From NCBI RefSeq assembly GCF_052048135.1, contig NZ_JBNAIM010000002.1:124001-188000 (forward strand): a stretch of 64,000 nucleotides of DNA, in the 5' to 3' direction. A program made the translations under genes and the position numbers. The DNA comes from Pelagibacter sp052048135 (GTDB lineage Bacteria; Pseudomonadota; Alphaproteobacteria; Pelagibacterales; Pelagibacteraceae). Below, piece after piece: positions 25,141 through 34,702 of this stretch. The notes below the pieces were generated by a model. The model was given only the letters and a program-made list of their open reading frames with translations. It did not search any database and was not told the DNA's origin. Positions within the stretch are counted from its first letter, which is position 1. The number at the start of each line of letters is the position of its first letter.

Positions 25141-25848
25141 ATGCTTAAACTTTTTCAACCAAATAAGATTTTTTCAATTACTTCAAAAGCTCCAAAATAC
25201 GTTTTATTTTTATTTATAATTGTTTTATCAGTTGGATTAACTGAGGCATTAATTTTGTCTCCTGAGGATTACAAACAAAGTCACTCAGTAAGAATTATGT
25301 ATGTTCATGTTCCCGCTGCATGGATTACACTTGGGATTTTTTCAGCAATTACTTTATTGTCAATCTTAGGTTATATTACAAAGTCTAAAAATTTTTTTCT
25401 AATTGCAAAAAGTTTAGCACCCTCTGGTTTTGTTTTTAATATAGTCGCTTTAGTTACTGGTTCAATTTGGGGTAAACCAACATGGGGCACATGGTGGGCA
25501 TGGGATGCTAGGATAACTTCAATGCTTATATTAGCTTTATTTTATGGAATGTATTTAATTTCTTGGAGAATTCATGAGGATAAAGAAAAAATTTTTAAAG
25601 TAAGTACCATTATAACAATTTTAGGAATAATTAATGTGCCCATCATTAAATATTCAGTAGATTGGTGGAATACACTTCATCAGCCAGCATCAATTAATAT
25701 TTTTTCAAAATCATCAATTCATTCTTCTATGCTGTTTCCCTTATTGATTATGACTGCGGCATTTGCTCTTTTTTCATTGCTTATTTTTTTAATGAAATAT
25801 AATACAGAACTGATAAAGATAAAAAATAAAGGTTTAGATAGATTATGA
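25141..25848 (+). CDS. ccmC: Heme export/handling membrane protein CcmC
   Basis: 235 residues with six membrane helices. Passes heme to CcmE in the periplasm during cytochrome c maturation (system I). The WWD motif is clear (KPTWGTWWAWDARITSM), flanked by the heme-ligand histidines in YVHVPAAWITLG and WWNTLHQPASI. First gene of the ccm operon, after a structured 169-base gap. Overlaps ccmD by 4 bases (ATGA). Confidence 0.96.
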   Translation: MLKLFQPNKIFSITSKAPKYVLFLFIIVLSVGLTEALILSPEDYKQSHSVRIMYVHVPAAWITLGIFSAITLLSILGYITKSKNFFLIAKSLAPSGFVFNIVALVTGSIWGKPTWGTWWAWDARITSMLILALFYGMYLISWRIHEDKEKIFKVSTIITILGIINVPIIKYSVDWWNTLHQPASINIFSKSSIHSSMLFPLLIMTAAFALFSLLIFLMKYNTELIKIKNKGLDRL

Positions 25849-26072
25849 TAAATGAATTATTAACAATGAATGGCTATGGGCTGTATGTTTGGTCTTCATT
25901 TCTTTTTACTTTTTTAAGTTTTTTATCTTTGTATCTTGTTGTTAAGACTCAATACGTTAAAGAAAAAAACAAGTTTATAGCAAAATTTGGAAACTTAAAC
26001 TCTGAAAGAGCAGCTTCTGCAAGAAATCAAAGTATTAATAAAGAAATTTTATCTAACTCGTCAAATATCTAA
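25845..26072 (+). CDS. ccmD: Heme exporter protein CcmD
   Basis: 75 residues with one membrane helix (about 14-34) and a basic, polar C-terminal tail, the usual architecture. The N-terminal NGYGLYVWSSF is the conserved CcmD start. It helps release holo-CcmE from CcmC. Identity is supported by its place between ccmC and ccmE. The tail (75 residues in total) is at the long end for the family. Confidence 0.85.
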   Translation: MINELLTMNGYGLYVWSSFLFTFLSFLSLYLVVKTQYVKEKNKFIAKFGNLNSERAASARNQSINKEILSNSSNI

Positions 26073-26082
26073 CTTTTAAACC

Positions 26083-26502
26083 ATGTATGGTCGTAAAGTT
26101 AAATTAAGATTTTTTTACATTTTATTAATTTTAGTAACCTTAGCATTATCAGTATTTTTAATTTTAAAATCTCTAGAGGAAAATGTGGTTTTTTTTAAAT
26201 CACCAACGGATATTCAAATATTACCAGAATTAAGCAAGAGTAAAATTAGAATTGGTGGTATGGTCAAAAAAAATTCAATTAATATTGTTGATAAAAAATT
26301 AAATTTTATAATTACAGATTTTAAAAATGAAATTAATGTAGTGTATTCTGGGGTAGTTCCAAATCTATTTACAGAGGGTAAAGGTGTTGTGGCAGAGGGA
26401 TATTTAAAAGATAAAAGTTTTTTTTCAGCTACAAAAATTTTAGCAAAACATGATGAAAATTATATGCCGCCTGAAGTAAAAGCTGCATTAGAGGAGAAAT
26501 AA
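26083..26502 (+). CDS. ccmE: Heme chaperone CcmE
   Basis: 139 residues: an N-terminal signal anchor (about 8-28) and a periplasmic beta-barrel. IRIGGMVKKNSI, VVYSGVVPNLFTEGKGVVAEG and the heme-binding KHDENYMPPEV with His123 are visible. It holds heme covalently for transfer to CcmF. Begins 10 bases after ccmD. Confidence 0.96.
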   Translation: MYGRKVKLRFFYILLILVTLALSVFLILKSLEENVVFFKSPTDIQILPELSKSKIRIGGMVKKNSINIVDKKLNFIITDFKNEINVVYSGVVPNLFTEGKGVVAEGYLKDKSFFSATKILAKHDENYMPPEVKAALEEK

Positions 26503-26504
26503 AT

Positions 26505-28382
26505 TTGCCCAGTTTAATTGGATATTATTCTTTAATTTTTGGAATTTGTTTATCTTTTTTTATATATTTTTTTTCTATTAAAAACTTAAATGATACGCAA
26601 GAACTAGATACCAAAATTATTAATTTAGTTTTTTTACAACTCTTATTAGTCACAATTAGTTTTTTTGGATTAATTTTTTCATTTGTTAACTCTGATTTCA
26701 GTAATGAAACTGTTTTTAACCATTCACATACAACTAAACCACTTTTTTATAAAATATCTGGCACTTGGGGAAATCATGAGGGCAGTCTTTTACTTTGGCT
26801 GTTAGTATTAACACTATTTTTATTTTTATTTTTGATCAAATCTAAAGATCAACCAAAAAAATATAGAATTTTAACATTATTATTCCAGCAAATTATTATT
26901 TTTGGTTTTTTTGTTTTTTTATTAAAAACTTCAAATCCATTTAATTATATCTTTCCAGTGCCTCAAGAAGGATTAGGTTTAAATCCAATTTTACAAGACC
27001 CTTTATTAGCAATTCATCCACCAATTTTATATTTAGGTTATGTTGGTACATCTATAATATTTTCTTCTGCTCTTGCCGCTATTTGTTCAAATTATATTTC
27101 ACAAATATGGGCCTCACATATTAAAAAGTGGATTTTAGTTGCTTGGATTTTTTTAACTTTAGGAATTTTGCTTGGCTCAGTTTGGGCGTATTATGAATTA
27201 GGATGGGGAGGATTTTGGTTTTGGGATCCCGTTGAAAACGTATCTTTAATGCCTTGGCTTGCACTGACTACATTATTACATTGTATATTAGTTTTAGAAA
27301 AAAGATTAATTCTTACTTCTTGGGTTGTAATATTGTCAATAACCACTTTTGCTTTAAGTATGTGTGGTACATTTTTAGTGCGATCAGGGATCTTAAATTC
27401 TGTTCACACTTTTGCAAATGATCCAGAAAGAGGATTATTTATTTTAATTTTTTTATTTATTTTAATTTTTTTATCTTTTTTTGTTTTTTTAATTTTTTAT
27501 AAAAAAGAAACTAAAAATACAAAAAACTTTTTTGGTTTAAGTAAAGAAACATCAATTTTAATTAATAATTGGTTTATGATGTATTTTTTATCTGTAGTTT
27601 TAGTGGGAACCACTTATCCAATTTTTTTAGAAGTGATATCTTCAGAAAAAATTTCTGTTGGCCCACCATTTTATAACAAGTTAATAATCCCTTTTTTAGT
27701 TCCTTTTCTAATTGCTATGGCTATTGGGCCAAAACTAAAATGGATAAAATCAAATATAGAAGATAAATTTTATCTACTTTCATTTTTCATAATTTCTTTA
27801 ATTTTATCAATGATTATAATTAAAGACCTAAAGATAAATTTTCTTATAAATACTATTTTAATTACATCAGCATTTTTTTTATTCTTTATTTCACTGAGGG
27901 AATTTTTTAGGAAAAAAATAAGAAATTTTTCTCAAAACTTTGCACATTTTAGTTTCAGTTTATTAATACTTAGTATTTTATTTAACAATATATTTTCCTC
28001 TGAATTAATTACCAATCTAAAAGTTAATGAAACTTTTGAAACAGAGAAATTTAAAATAACTTTTGAAAGTATAGAGCAAAAAAATAAAAATAATTTTAAA
28101 TCTATTATTGGAAAATTTATTATAGAGGAATTAGGTAAAGATATTGACGTAATGCAACCAGAGCTAAGAATTTACAATCAACCAAATATAATTACCAGTG
28201 AAGCTGATATAAAAATTAATTTATTTTATGATAAATTTATGACTATGAACTATGTTCAGAATGAAGATTATTTTAATATTAGATACCAATTTAAACCTTT
28301 TATGTTTTGGATTTGGCTTTCTACAATAATGTTAAGCTTAAGTGGTTTATTAGGTTTTGTTCAAAGGAAGTATGAAAAGTAA
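26505..28382 (+). CDS. ccmF: Cytochrome c heme lyase subunit CcmF
   Basis: 625 residues with about 14 membrane helices. Starts at TTG 26505, supported by GAGGAG at 26491-26496 eight bases upstream. Signatures are SGTWGNHEGSLLLWLLVL, DPLLAIHPPILYLGYVG, the WWD region GGFWFWDPVENVSLMPW, and CGTFLVRSGILNSVH. Ligates heme to apocytochrome c with CcmH. Its last 11 bases overlap ccmG. Confidence 0.96.
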   Translation: MPSLIGYYSLIFGICLSFFIYFFSIKNLNDTQELDTKIINLVFLQLLLVTISFFGLIFSFVNSDFSNETVFNHSHTTKPLFYKISGTWGNHEGSLLLWLLVLTLFLFLFLIKSKDQPKKYRILTLLFQQIIIFGFFVFLLKTSNPFNYIFPVPQEGLGLNPILQDPLLAIHPPILYLGYVGTSIIFSSALAAICSNYISQIWASHIKKWILVAWIFLTLGILLGSVWAYYELGWGGFWFWDPVENVSLMPWLALTTLLHCILVLEKRLILTSWVVILSITTFALSMCGTFLVRSGILNSVHTFANDPERGLFILIFLFILIFLSFFVFLIFYKKETKNTKNFFGLSKETSILINNWFMMYFLSVVLVGTTYPIFLEVISSEKISVGPPFYNKLIIPFLVPFLIAMAIGPKLKWIKSNIEDKFYLLSFFIISLILSMIIIKDLKINFLINTILITSAFFLFFISLREFFRKKIRNFSQNFAHFSFSLLILSILFNNIFSSELITNLKVNETFETEKFKITFESIEQKNKNNFKSIIGKFIIEELGKDIDVMQPELRIYNQPNIITSEADIKINLFYDKFMTMNYVQNEDYFNIRYQFKPFMFWIWLSTIMLSLSGLLGFVQRKYEK

Positions 28383-28890
28383 AATTTTTCCAATAATTTG
28401 GTTTGTTATTTTTATAACTGTTTTTTTCATTTTTTACAAAGGGTTACAAAATTCTAATATCTATGTACCAGAAAATAATATTGAAAAAAAAATTCCTATA
28501 TTTGAAGTTAAAAAATTTGCTTCAGATAATCTAATAGATTCAAATCAAATTTTTGAGTCCAATAAATTCTATTTATTGAATATTTGGGCCTCTTGGTGTG
28601 TCCCTTGTAGAGAAGAACACAAGTATTTAGTGGAACTTAGCAAAGAAAAAAATATTCAATTAATTGGACTTAATTACAAAGATAAATATGAAAATGCTAA
28701 AAATTTTTTAGATGAATTAAATAATCCGTATAATTCGATTTATTCAGACCAAGATGGAACAATATCAATTGAATTAGGTGCTTATGGTGTACCTGAGTCT
28801 TTTTTGATTTATGATAATAAGATTATAAAAAAAATTATTGGACCAATAAGTCAAAAATCATTATTTGAAATAAAAGATATAATTAAATGA
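28372..28890 (+). CDS. ccmG: Thiol:disulfide interchange protein CcmG/DsbE
   Basis: 172 residues from ATG 28372, chosen because AAGGAAG lies just upstream; an earlier in-frame start at 28357 adds MFKGS. One membrane anchor, then a thioredoxin fold with the active site IWASWCVPCREEH and the cis-Pro loop AYGVPESFLI. Reduces the CxxCH thiols of apocytochrome c. Overlaps ccmF by 11 bases and ccmH by 4 bases (ATGA). Confidence 0.94.
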   Translation: MKSKIFPIIWFVIFITVFFIFYKGLQNSNIYVPENNIEKKIPIFEVKKFASDNLIDSNQIFESNKFYLLNIWASWCVPCREEHKYLVELSKEKNIQLIGLNYKDKYENAKNFLDELNNPYNSIYSDQDGTISIELGAYGVPESFLIYDNKIIKKIIGPISQKSLFEIKDIIK

Positions 28891-29252
28891 GAATTTTAAA
28901 ATTTTTAATTATTTGTTTTTTTTTATTTAGTTCTAGTTTTGTATATTCTCAAACTGAAAATAAAAGTGCTAAAATTACAAAAAACTTGAGATGTTTAATT
29001 TGTCAAGGACAATCAGTTTACGACTCAGACTCTGAATTTGCAAATAGTCTAAAAATATTAGTGAATAAAAAATTGGATCAAGGTCTCAATGAAAAACAAA
29101 TTTACGATTTTTTAAAAGATAAATATGGTGAATGGATTTTATATGATCCAGAATTTAATAAAAACACCTATTTCCTTTGGTTATTGCCAATTTTGATATT
29201 CTTATTAGGTGGTGCAATTATATTTAAATTATCTATATTTAAAAAAAAATAA
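28887..29252 (+). CDS. ccmH: Cytochrome c maturation protein CcmH (CycL type)
   Basis: 121 residues: signal peptide, then LRCLICQGQSVYDSDSEFA with the LRCxxCQ redox motif, KQIYDFLKDKYGEWILYDPEF, and a C-terminal anchor ending in lysines. The short form without the TPR (CcmI) part. Last ccm gene in the window: ccmA, ccmB and ccmI do not follow. Confidence 0.95.
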   Translation: MRILKFLIICFFLFSSSFVYSQTENKSAKITKNLRCLICQGQSVYDSDSEFANSLKILVNKKLDQGLNEKQIYDFLKDKYGEWILYDPEFNKNTYFLWLLPILIFLLGGAIIFKLSIFKKK

Positions 29253-29263
29253 TTTTTTAAAGT

Positions 29264-29776
29264 ATGAATTTAAGAATTATAAAACTTTTGTTAATATTAT
29301 CTTTTGTTGCGTTTTCCTCAATTGCTGAGGAGTTTAAAGTAAATAACAACAATACAAAGTTTAACGTTTATACAGGAATGTTTGATTTTAGTGATGATGG
29401 CAAGAGATCAACATTAATTGGGTTTCAACATCAAAATGTAGATTTAAATAGAGATACATTTTTAGGAAATTTATCTCCCATTACAGGCCTGATGTTAACT
29501 GCCGACAATGCAGCTTACATTTATACTGGTGTTCAGGCGCATTACTCACTTGGTGCATTAAATATAATTCCAAGCTTTACTCCGGGTCTTTATGAACAAG
29601 GAGATGGTAAAGACTTAGGACATATGTTGGAATTTAAAAGTGAGGTACAACTTTCTCTTAATTTACAAAAAGATAGTCAGCTCGGTTTTTCATATAATCA
29701 TTTATCTAACGCAAGTTTAGGAGATAAAAATCCTGGGGCAAATAGTTATATGTTTAACTTTCTTAAAAAGTTCTAA
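29264..29776 (+). CDS. PagL-like lipid A 3-O-deacylase (acyloxyacyl hydrolase family)
   Basis: 170 residues: signal peptide (1-21) and an outer-membrane beta-barrel with alternating hydrophobic strands, ending in an aromatic residue (MFNFLKKF). The catalytic segment SYNHLSNASLGDKNPG near the C-terminus carries the His-Ser pair of PagL. It would trim acyl chains from lipid A. It is 11 bases after ccmH and 9 before the first hydroxyacid oxidase, so it may be read through from the ccm operon although the jobs are unrelated. Confidence 0.82.
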   Translation: MNLRIIKLLLILSFVAFSSIAEEFKVNNNNTKFNVYTGMFDFSDDGKRSTLIGFQHQNVDLNRDTFLGNLSPITGLMLTADNAAYIYTGVQAHYSLGALNIIPSFTPGLYEQGDGKDLGHMLEFKSEVQLSLNLQKDSQLGFSYNHLSNASLGDKNPGANSYMFNFLKKF

Positions 29777-29785
29777 ATTATAGTG

Positions 29786-30937
29786 ATGAAATTAAAAGAT
29801 TGTCACAATTTTAGTGATTTTAGAAAACTTGCGAAAAAAAAATTACCCTCGCCTATTTTTCACTATATTGATGGTGCAGCAGATGATGAAATTACTTATG
29901 CAAGAAACACAAGTGCTTTTGATGATGTCGATTTAGTTCCTAATGTATTAAGAGGTGTAGAGGACGTAGATTTATCTACAACAATATTCGGAAAAAAATT
30001 AGATTTACCATTTTATTTAGCACCAACAGCTCTTCAAAGACTTTTTCATTATGATGGTGAAAGAGCAGTAGGCAGAGCAGCACAAAAATTTAATACAATG
30101 TTTGGTGTTTCAGCTTTAGCTACAGTTAGCGTGGAAGAAATATCTTCTATGATTGATACTCCAAAGATGTTTCAGTTTTATTTTCATAAAGATAGAGGAT
30201 TAAACGACTCATGTTTGGAAAGAGCAAAAGCTGCAAAATTTGATGTAATGGCTTTAACAGTTGATACAATTACAGGAGGAAATAGAGAAAGAGATTTGAG
30301 AACAGGTTTTACATCTCCACCTAAACTTACATTATCTAGTTTATTCAGTTTTGCGACTAAACCAATGTGGGGAATAAATTATTTAACTAAAGGTAAATTT
30401 GAATTACCACATCTTCAAGATTATGTAAAAGAAGGAACCAGCACAAATACTTCAATTGGAAATTATTTTTCAACTATGTTGGATCAATCTATGAATTGGA
30501 AAGATGCAGAAAAACTTTGTGCTCAATGGGGTGGTCACTTTGCTTTAAAGGGAATTATGAGTGTTGAAGATGCAAAAAAAGCAGTCGATATTGGATGTAC
30601 TGGAATAATGGTTTCTAATCATGGTGGTAGACAACTTGATGGATCTAGATCGCCCTTTGATCAGCTTGCAGAAATTGTTGATGCTGTTGGAGATAAATTA
30701 GATGTAATTTGTGAAGGTGGAATTCATAGAGGAACACATATGTTAAAAGCATTATCTTTGGGTGCTAAAGCTTGTTCTGGTGGAAGACTTTATCTTTATG
30801 CATTAGCTGCTGCAGGACAAGCAGGTGTTGAAAGAGCTTTAGAAAAATATAAATCTGAATTAGTAAGAGATATGAAATTAATGGGTTGCACAAATATTTC
30901 AGAATTAAGTAGAAGCAATTTAAGATTTAGAAGATAG
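29786..30937 (+). CDS. FMN-dependent alpha-hydroxyacid oxidase/dehydrogenase, copy A
   Basis: 383 residues from ATG 29786 (a GTG one codon earlier is possible). LldD/glycolate-oxidase family: oxidises L-2-hydroxyacids to 2-oxoacids. Catalytic residues are visible in FHYIDGAADDEIT, FQFYFHKD, LTVDTITGGNRERD, LKGIMSVEDAK and SNHGGRQLDGSRSPFD. The FMN-phosphate loop is unusual: CEGGIHRGTHMLKA where the family and copy B have DGG(V/I)RRG. Adjacent to a close paralogue sharing one base (TAGTG). The substrate could be lactate, glycolate or mandelate-like acids; sequence alone does not decide. Confidence 0.93.
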   Translation: MKLKDCHNFSDFRKLAKKKLPSPIFHYIDGAADDEITYARNTSAFDDVDLVPNVLRGVEDVDLSTTIFGKKLDLPFYLAPTALQRLFHYDGERAVGRAAQKFNTMFGVSALATVSVEEISSMIDTPKMFQFYFHKDRGLNDSCLERAKAAKFDVMALTVDTITGGNRERDLRTGFTSPPKLTLSSLFSFATKPMWGINYLTKGKFELPHLQDYVKEGTSTNTSIGNYFSTMLDQSMNWKDAEKLCAQWGGHFALKGIMSVEDAKKAVDIGCTGIMVSNHGGRQLDGSRSPFDQLAEIVDAVGDKLDVICEGGIHRGTHMLKALSLGAKACSGGRLYLYALAAAGQAGVERALEKYKSELVRDMKLMGCTNISELSRSNLRFRR

Positions 30938-32100
30938 TGACCTTAAAAGATTGTTATAATTTTGAGGATTTTAGAAATTTAGCAAAAAAAAAATTACCTT
31001 CACCAATTTTTCATTATATTGACGGTGGAGCTGATGATGAAATTACTCTTAAAAGAAATACAAAATCTTTTGATGATTGTGACTTAGTCCCTAATATACT
31101 TGCAAGTGTTGGCAAACCAGATCTATCAACAACTATTTTTGGTAAAAAAATTAATATGCCAATTTTTTTATCACCTTGTGCCATGCAAAGACTTTACCAT
31201 CATGAGGGTGATAAGGCTTCGGCTAGAGCTGCTGATAAATTTGGAACATTTTACAGTATGTCTACAATGGCTAATAACACTATTGAGGAGATTTCAAATA
31301 TTTCTGGTGGTCCAAAACTATTTCAGCTTTATGTTCATAAGGATCAATCAATTACTAATGATTTAATAGATCGTTGTAAAAGATCTGGGTTTGATGGCAT
31401 GTGTTTGACCGTTGATACCTTAGTTGCAGGTAATAGAGAAAGAGATCATCGAACTGGATTTACGACTCCACCAAAATTAACTTTGCAGAGTTTAATGAGT
31501 TTTGCGCTGCATCCTAATTGGGTTTTTAATTATTTAACTCATGGAAAATTTAAATTAGCTAATGTTGCAACAAAAACTGACAAAGGCACAAATATTGCTA
31601 AATCAGTCATTGAATATATTAACGAACAATATGATCCTGCAATGAATTGGAAAGATGCTGAATATTGCGTTAAAAAATGGAATGGTCCATTTGCATTGAA
31701 AGGTGTGATGTCAGTCGAAGATGCAAAAAGAGCTATTGATATTGGGTGTACAGCAATAATGATTTCAAATCATGGAGGAAGACAACTGGATGGATCAAGA
31801 TCTCCTTTCGATCAAGTTAAAGCTATTGCAGATGCTGTAGGTGATAAGCTCGAAATTATTTTAGATGGAGGTGTAAGACGTGGTACCCATGTCTTAAAAG
31901 CTCTTGCAGCAGGTGCTAAAGCATGCAGTTTTGGAAAAATGTTTTTGTTCTCTTTAGCCGCAGGGGGTCAGCAGGGAGTTGAACAATTGCTTAAAAACAT
32001 GCACGATGAGATAAATAGGAATATGGTTTTAATGGGCTGCAAAAACTTAAAAGAGTTGAATAGTTCAAAATTAATTTATAGAACTTCTTATAAAAAATAA
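30937..32100 (+). CDS. FMN-dependent alpha-hydroxyacid oxidase/dehydrogenase, copy B
   Basis: 387 residues from GTG 30937, which shares its first base with the stop of copy A. Same family and clearly a tandem duplicate: KKKLPSPIFHYIDGGADDEIT, FQLYVHKDQS, LTVDTLVAGNRERD, LKGVMSVEDAK, SNHGGRQLDGSRSPFD. The FMN-phosphate loop is canonical, LDGGVRRGTHVLKAL, except for His where Asp is usual (GTD). Compared with copy A the middle loop (about 185-240) differs most, so substrate ranges may have separated. The aminotransferase gene follows after 5 bases. Confidence 0.93.
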   Translation: MTLKDCYNFEDFRNLAKKKLPSPIFHYIDGGADDEITLKRNTKSFDDCDLVPNILASVGKPDLSTTIFGKKINMPIFLSPCAMQRLYHHEGDKASARAADKFGTFYSMSTMANNTIEEISNISGGPKLFQLYVHKDQSITNDLIDRCKRSGFDGMCLTVDTLVAGNRERDHRTGFTTPPKLTLQSLMSFALHPNWVFNYLTHGKFKLANVATKTDKGTNIAKSVIEYINEQYDPAMNWKDAEYCVKKWNGPFALKGVMSVEDAKRAIDIGCTAIMISNHGGRQLDGSRSPFDQVKAIADAVGDKLEIILDGGVRRGTHVLKALAAGAKACSFGKMFLFSLAAGGQQGVEQLLKNMHDEINRNMVLMGCKNLKELNSSKLIYRTSYKK

Positions 32101-32105
32101 AATTT

Positions 32106-33272
32106 ATGAAATTAGCTACAAGTTTAGAAAGACTAGGAACAGAGTCTGCGTTTTCAGTTTTAGCTGAAGCAAAAAAATTAGAGGCTCAAGGAAAACCAAT
32201 GATACACTTAGGTTTAGGTCAGCCTGATTTTAAAACACCTAAACACGTTGTTGATGCTGCAAAAAAAGCTTTAGATGATGGACATCATGGTTATGTTTTA
32301 TCAAACGGAATTTTAGAGTGTAGACAAGCAGTAACTAGATGGATTAAGAAACGTTACAGTGCAGATGTAGATCCTGAAAGAATTCTTATAATGCCAGGTG
32401 GTAAACCTACTATGCATTATGCAATACAATGTTTTGGAGAACCTGGGGCAGAAATAATACACCCAACACCTGCTTTTCCAATTTATGAGTCGATGATAAA
32501 TTATACTGGCTCTACTGCAGTTCCATATGATCTTACCGAAGATAAAGATCTAAAATTTAGTGCAGAAAAAATTTTATCTTTAATAACTGAAAAAACCAGA
32601 TTGTTAATTTTAATTAACCCTAATAATCCCACAGGAAGTTTTGTTGAAAAATCAGAAATTGATAAATTGGCAGAAGGATTAAAAAAACATCCTCATGTAA
32701 CTATTTTAAGTGATGAAATTTATAGTAGACAAATCTTTGATAATAAAGAAATGCCTACTTTTTTTAATTATCCAGAATTAAGAGATAGATTAATTGTTTT
32801 AGAAGGATGGAGTAAGGCATATTCAATGACTGGATGGAGACTGGGTTGGAGCTTCTGGCCAGAAAACTTAATTGAACATGTAAATAAATTATTAATCAAT
32901 AGTGTATCTTGTGTAAACGCTGCAGCTCAGTTTGCGGGTATTGCCGCCTTGGACGGTCCAGATGACTCAATTCATGAAATGATGGAAAAATTTACGGCAA
33001 GAAGAAAACTAATTCATGAGGGTTTAAATGATTTACCGGGCGTTGAATGTAGTTTACCTGGTGGTGCTTTTTATGCTTTTCCTAAAGTTATTGGAACAGG
33101 TATGAATGGATCTGAATTTTGTAAAAAGGCAATGCATGAAGCAGGTGTGGCAATAGTACCTGGAACTGCATTTGGAAAAACTTGCAATGATTATGTTAGA
33201 TTTAGTTTTGCTGCGTCTAGAGATAATATTTCTCAGGCTTTAGAGAATATAAAGAAAATGCTCACTAAATAA
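32106..33272 (+). CDS. PLP-dependent class I/II aminotransferase
   Basis: 388 residues, fold type I. Seen: HLGLGQPDFKTPKHVVDAA, LINPNNPTGSFVEKSEI, LSDEIYSRQIFD, GWSKAYSMTGWRLGW with the PLP Lys237, and DYVRFSFAASRDNI with the substrate-carboxylate Arg. Close to the aspartate/aromatic aminotransferase branch. Sits 5 bases after the hydroxyacid oxidases, suggesting that 2-oxoacids made by them are transaminated, or that amino acids are degraded through them. Confidence 0.92.
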   Translation: MKLATSLERLGTESAFSVLAEAKKLEAQGKPMIHLGLGQPDFKTPKHVVDAAKKALDDGHHGYVLSNGILECRQAVTRWIKKRYSADVDPERILIMPGGKPTMHYAIQCFGEPGAEIIHPTPAFPIYESMINYTGSTAVPYDLTEDKDLKFSAEKILSLITEKTRLLILINPNNPTGSFVEKSEIDKLAEGLKKHPHVTILSDEIYSRQIFDNKEMPTFFNYPELRDRLIVLEGWSKAYSMTGWRLGWSFWPENLIEHVNKLLINSVSCVNAAAQFAGIAALDGPDDSIHEMMEKFTARRKLIHEGLNDLPGVECSLPGGAFYAFPKVIGTGMNGSEFCKKAMHEAGVAIVPGTAFGKTCNDYVRFSFAASRDNISQALENIKKMLTK

Positions 33273-33310
33273 GATGTTTTTTTTGTAATTCTTTAATAAT
33301 ATCAAATAAT

Positions 33311-34684
33311 ATGAATGAACAAGTCCAAGCAGAGTTAAAGAAAATGCTTAATGGAAGGTTTTCAACCTCTGAATCTGCGAGAGCTAATTATGCTAGAGGT
33401 GAAGATACTTATGACCCAGTTTTATCTCAAGCAGTAGTTTTTCCAGAAACTAATGAGGAAGTTTCAAAAATATTAAAATTATGCAATGAACATAAAATCC
33501 CTGTTGTCCCGTTTGGAACAGGAACTTCTTTAGAAGGAAATGTTGTGGGTAATGAAAGTGGCATAACCATCTGTTTGGAGAAGATGAATAAAATTTTAAG
33601 TGTTAATGTTGAGGATTTTGATTGTAGAGTTCAAGCTTGTGTAACAAGAGAACAATTGAATGAGTATTTAAGAGAGGATGGAGTTTTTTTTCCAATTGAC
33701 CCAGGGGCTAATGCTGCCTTAGGTGGAATGGCTTCGACCTCTGCATCAGGTACAATGGCGGTAAAATATGGAACCATGAAAACAGTTATTTCAGGTCTTA
33801 CGGTAGTTTTGCCTAATGGTGATATTATAAAAACTGGTGGTAGAACTAAAAAAACATCTGCAGGTTATAATTTAACAAATTTATTTATAGGATCAGAGGG
33901 AACTTTAGGTATTATCACTGAAGTTCACGTAAGGTTGTCCCCAATACCAGAAAATATAATGAGTGCTGTTTGCCATTTTCCTTCTTTAGAGGATGCTGTA
34001 ATGACAGCTCAACAGGTTATTCAATATGGTGTCCCAATAGCAAGAATAGAGATGCTTAATAAAGAACAAATGGGCATAAGCATAAATTATTCTAAACTAA
34101 AAGACATTCAGGAAGTACCAACTTTATTTTTTGAATTTCATGGATCTGAAATTTCTAATAATGAAAACATAAAAATTGTAGAGGAAATATCAAAAGATAA
34201 TAATGGTAGCTCATTTAAGTGGGCTAAGGATTTAGAGGAAAGAAATAAAATTTGGAAAGCTAGGTGGGATGTATATTATTCTGTTAAAGCTCTAATTAAC
34301 AATGGTAGAGTTTATTCAACTGATGTATGTGTTCCAATATCTAAGATCACAGAGTGTGTAAAATTTGCGGAAGAGCAAGCAAAAAAATTTGGAGTTAGAG
34401 CTCCAATGGTAGGCCATATGGGTGACGGGAATTTTCATGTGATTTTACCTTTTGATCCAGAAAATAAAGAAAGTTATAAAAAAATTAGAGCTTTCAACGA
34501 TACGCTAATAAAAAAATCACTAGAGCTTAATGGAACTATTACTGGTGAACATGGTGTTGGGCTTCACAAAAAAGAGTATTTGCTAGAACAACATCCTGAT
34601 AATATTCCAGTAATGAAATCAATTAAAAGAACATTAGATCCAAACAATATAATGAATCCAGGTAAAATATTTGATCTTAACTGA
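33311..34684 (+). CDS. GlcD/D-lactate dehydrogenase-type FAD oxidoreductase
   Basis: 457 residues: FAD_binding_4 domain (about 35-210, with VPFGTGTSLEGNVVG and LGGMASTSASGTMAVKYG) and the FAD-oxidase C-terminal domain (GHMGDGNFHVILPFDPEN, GTITGEHGVGLHKKEYL). Oxidises D-2-hydroxyacids (D-lactate, glycolate, D-2-hydroxyglutarate type) and passes electrons to quinone or cytochrome c. It complements the L-specific FMN enzymes just upstream. No GlcE or GlcF partner follows, so the single-subunit D-lactate dehydrogenase type is more likely than glycolate oxidase. Confidence 0.9.
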   Translation: MNEQVQAELKKMLNGRFSTSESARANYARGEDTYDPVLSQAVVFPETNEEVSKILKLCNEHKIPVVPFGTGTSLEGNVVGNESGITICLEKMNKILSVNVEDFDCRVQACVTREQLNEYLREDGVFFPIDPGANAALGGMASTSASGTMAVKYGTMKTVISGLTVVLPNGDIIKTGGRTKKTSAGYNLTNLFIGSEGTLGIITEVHVRLSPIPENIMSAVCHFPSLEDAVMTAQQVIQYGVPIARIEMLNKEQMGISINYSKLKDIQEVPTLFFEFHGSEISNNENIKIVEEISKDNNGSSFKWAKDLEERNKIWKARWDVYYSVKALINNGRVYSTDVCVPISKITECVKFAEEQAKKFGVRAPMVGHMGDGNFHVILPFDPENKESYKKIRAFNDTLIKKSLELNGTITGEHGVGLHKKEYLLEQHPDNIPVMKSIKRTLDPNNIMNPGKIFDLN

Positions 34685-34702
34685 TAATTTAAAGGATAAT
34701 TT

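Noticed and set aside
26860..27500. Poly-T and poly-A tracts in ccmF as simple repeats
   Set aside because: They encode Phe/Leu-rich membrane helices and reflect base composition; no phase-variable unit.
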